Assembly (NCBI GenBank): GCA_964640515.1
Contig: CAZXFG010000018.1
Coordinates: 1 to 14,201, forward strand
Origin: CAZXFG01 sp964640515
GTDB taxonomy: Bacteria > Patescibacteriota > Patescibacteriia > Magasanikbacterales > GWA2-37-8
Reading direction: 5' to 3'
Length of the DNA: 14,201 nucleotides
Part shown: positions 14,055-14,201 of the stretch, one piece after another
Layout: every line of letters begins with the position of its first letter
Position numbering within the stretch: the first letter of the stretch is position 1
The notes under the pieces: model-generated
The model's database searches: none
The model's input: only the letters and a program-made list of their open reading frames with translations
Told to the model about the DNA's origin: nothing
Position numbers and translations under genes: made by a program

Positions 14055-14147
14055 GTCTCACTCTCAATGAGACTATCCAGATTTTCCAGCATTTAGCTAA
14101 ATTTATAGACAGCACGGTTTTTTGGCTAACTTTAGCCAAAATTTTCT

Positions 14148-14201
<54 letters not shown>

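Larger units (their letters stand above)
13363..14147 (-). ncRNA. Group I self-splicing intron in 23S rRNA (785 nt)
   Basis: The 5' exon ends AGACAGT and pairs with the internal guide GCTGTCT (14107-14113), giving a 7-bp P1 whose last pair is the required U-G at the splice site. ACCG just before the guide can pair with CGGT of the 3' exon (P10). The intron ends in G. Core elements are visible: P3 TTTAGC (14095-14100) with GCTAAA (13476-13481), P7 GACTA (13485-13489) with TAGTC (13443-13447), the R block CAGAGACTACACG, the S block AAGATATAGTCC (13442-13453), P8 TTAGCC/GGCTAA, and P9-type hairpins including a 9-bp stem at 13376-13397. P4-P6 could not be fully resolved and may involve the endonuclease frame. 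The splice site falls between positions equal to U2604 and U2605 of E. coli. Confidence 0.93.

Overview
The window looks like a piece of a bacterial genome of the Candidate Phyla Radiation (Patescibacteria) type, though I infer this from gene content and ran no search. Supporting signs are a group I intron with a LAGLIDADG gene inside the 23S rRNA gene, a TrmB-type sugar regulator, endonuclease Q, an animal-type class I aldolase, very tight gene packing with few Shine-Dalgarno sites, and moderate to low GC. The standard genetic code fits: no gene needs an internal TGA, and the YvcK gene ends on TGA.

Layout: almost everything is transcribed on the minus strand, so read from right to left. Bases 14201 to about 13085 hold the 3' part of the 23S rRNA gene, split by a 785-nt group I intron (13363-14147) that carries a homing-endonuclease gene. 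The 5S rRNA gene follows (12919-13035) and ends in a strong terminator. A sigma70-like promoter next to that terminator starts a short unit: an HD-domain hydrolase, class I fructose-bisphosphate aldolase, an 82-bp inverted-repeat element that looks like a miniature transposon, and a purine-type phosphoribosyltransferase. A second terminator, at 10431-10457, has the -35 box of the next promoter inside its stem.

That promoter begins a compact 11-gene run of about 10.3 kb (10374 down to 125): TrmB-like regulator, a HAD-GlmU fusion, the alpha, beta and gamma subunits of a 2-oxoacid:ferredoxin oxidoreductase, GlmS, YvcK/GlmR, a GNAT acetyltransferase, an RlmI-like methyltransferase, an RluA-type pseudouridine synthase and endonuclease Q. 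Gaps are 1-7 nt, with one 11-nt overlap. The run ends at a bidirectional terminator (84-118), which also serves a converging + strand gene whose lysine-rich end lies at bases 1-74.

Taken together, the long operon joins amino-sugar nucleotide synthesis (GlmS makes glucosamine-6-P, the GlmU domain makes UDP-GlcNAc, and YvcK/GlmR is a known UDP-GlcNAc-binding regulator of GlmS in Bacillus) with a ferredoxin-reducing oxoacid oxidoreductase, RNA modification and DNA repair. The HAD-GlmU fusion, the GlmS-GlmR-GlmU grouping under a TrmB regulator, and the intron in the peptidyl-transferase region of 23S rRNA are the most notable points.
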